A DNA stretch of 13,417 nucleotides from Desulfonema limicola. GTDB taxonomy: Bacteria > Desulfobacterota > Desulfobacteria > Desulfobacterales > Desulfosalsimonadaceae. This document shows positions 12,940 to 13,417 of the stretch, piece by piece. The stretch spans positions 2,989 through 16,405 of the forward strand of contig DYLE01000031.1 in the NCBI GenBank assembly GCA_020722245.1, written 5' to 3'. The stretch's first letter is position 1, and each line of letters begins with the position of its first letter. The notes under the pieces are model-generated. The model saw nothing but the letters and a program-made list of their open reading frames with translations, had not been told where the DNA came from and made no database searches. Both the position numbers and the translations under genes were made by a program.

Positions 12940-13417
12940 AAATTGTTGGCAAAAGTAAATATTTCGTTATGGCGTTGATTATTTTGACAGTTTCCGGTTT
13001 TTCTTACGCCCAAGAAAAAAATGGTGATGAAAATTCTTCATCAGCTGATCCCCCTAGGGAAATATTTCAGCTTGAAACTATCGTTGTGACTGGGGCCGCA
13101 ATTGATGATGAAAAACAGGAAATCGAAAGCCGCAAGCTGAGATCGCATAAGGTGGTCGATTTCGCTGAAATTCTTTCGGACGAATTGGTCGAAGTGCAGA
13201 TGATACGCAAAAGCGGATACGGCAACGAGGTTTCCGTGCGCGGTTTTGGTCAAGAGAATATCAAGGTGCTGCTGGATGGCGGAATCCTTGAGGGTGCCTG
13301 CGGCAGCCGAAAAGACCCCAATCTTTCCCATATCAACATGCTGACGGTGCAAAAATTGACGGTGCAACAGGGGCCCTTTGACGTCACCAAGATGGGTGCT
13401 TTGGGCGGGTATGTGGA
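12936..13417 (+). CDS. TonB-dependent outer-membrane receptor, N-terminal part (cut by window end)
   Basis: The 160 residues in the window remain open at the right edge. They show a Sec signal peptide (basic start, hydrophobic 10-22, likely cleavage after SYA at 25), a TonB-box-like LETIVVTG (46-53), and a plug domain (about 68 onward) with EVSVRGFGQENIKVLLDGG and KLTVQQGPFDVTKMGALGGYV. Such receptors import metal chelates, free metals or cobalamin across the outer membrane with TonB energy. The plug loop GACGSRKDPNLSHI has a single Cys122. Substrate cannot be decided; metal uptake is inferred from the divergent Fur-family regulator. The start is set by AGGAGGAGG directly upstream. Confidence 0.88.
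   Translation, partial: MKIVGKSKYFVMALIILTVSGFSYAQEKNGDENSSSADPPREIFQLETIVVTGAAIDDEKQEIESRKLRSHKVVDFAEILSDELVEVQMIRKSGYGNEVSVRGFGQENIKVLLDGGILEGACGSRKDPNLSHINMLTVQKLTVQQGPFDVTKMGALGGYV

Overview
The window looks like a chromosomal segment of an anaerobic Desulfobacterota bacterium (a sulfate-reducer-like deltaproteobacterium). This rests on three things: the NifX-like/DUF5320/metallo-beta-lactamase cluster typical of strict anaerobes, the gene order ffh-rpsP-khpA-rimM-trmD-SPOUT methyltransferase-rplS-rnhB-yraN, and a fused ADP-forming acyl-CoA ligase. The genus cannot be fixed from the sequence alone.

Left part (1-2228, + strand): a gene-free leader carries one copy of a dispersed repeat (55-223), two near-identical 16-bp sites 31 bp apart, and a well-formed sigma-54 (-24/-12) promoter at 419-435. 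Behind it lie a NifX-like iron-molybdenum cofactor-family protein, two tandem Gly/Arg/Met-rich DUF5320 proteins and a short MBL-fold hydrolase. The set resembles the orange-protein (ORP) type gene sets of sulfate reducers, but no Mrp/MinD-type ATPase is present in the window.

Central part (2252-10701, - strand): a long housekeeping run, read right to left. It holds ffh (SRP GTPase), rpsP (bS16), khpA-like KH protein, rimM, trmD, a second SPOUT-type RNA methyltransferase, rplS (bL19), rnhB (RNase HII), a second inverted copy of the repeat, yraN, rsmI and a 705-residue ADP-forming acyl-CoA ligase. Most junctions are short gaps or overlaps, so translational coupling is likely. The run combines ribosome assembly, tRNA/rRNA modification and protein targeting, with a metabolic ligase coupled to its tail.

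Right part (10755-13417): rlmN is divergent from ffh and shares a compact promoter region with it. A 409-bp stretch without a convincing gene follows. Then come a Fur-family regulator (- strand, TTG start with a strong ribosome binding site) and, divergent from it, the 5' end of a TonB-dependent outer-membrane receptor cut by the window edge. The interval between them holds back-to-back promoters, an operator-like repeat just downstream of the receptor -10, and a six-codon leader ORF whose stop overlaps the receptor start. This is most simply read as a metal-responsive regulator/transporter pair.

No rRNA, tRNA, CRISPR array, insertion sequence or phage gene was recognised. The most notable signals are the sigma-54/enhancer architecture before the NifX cluster, the inverted pair of intergenic repeats, and the leader-ORF arrangement at the receptor.
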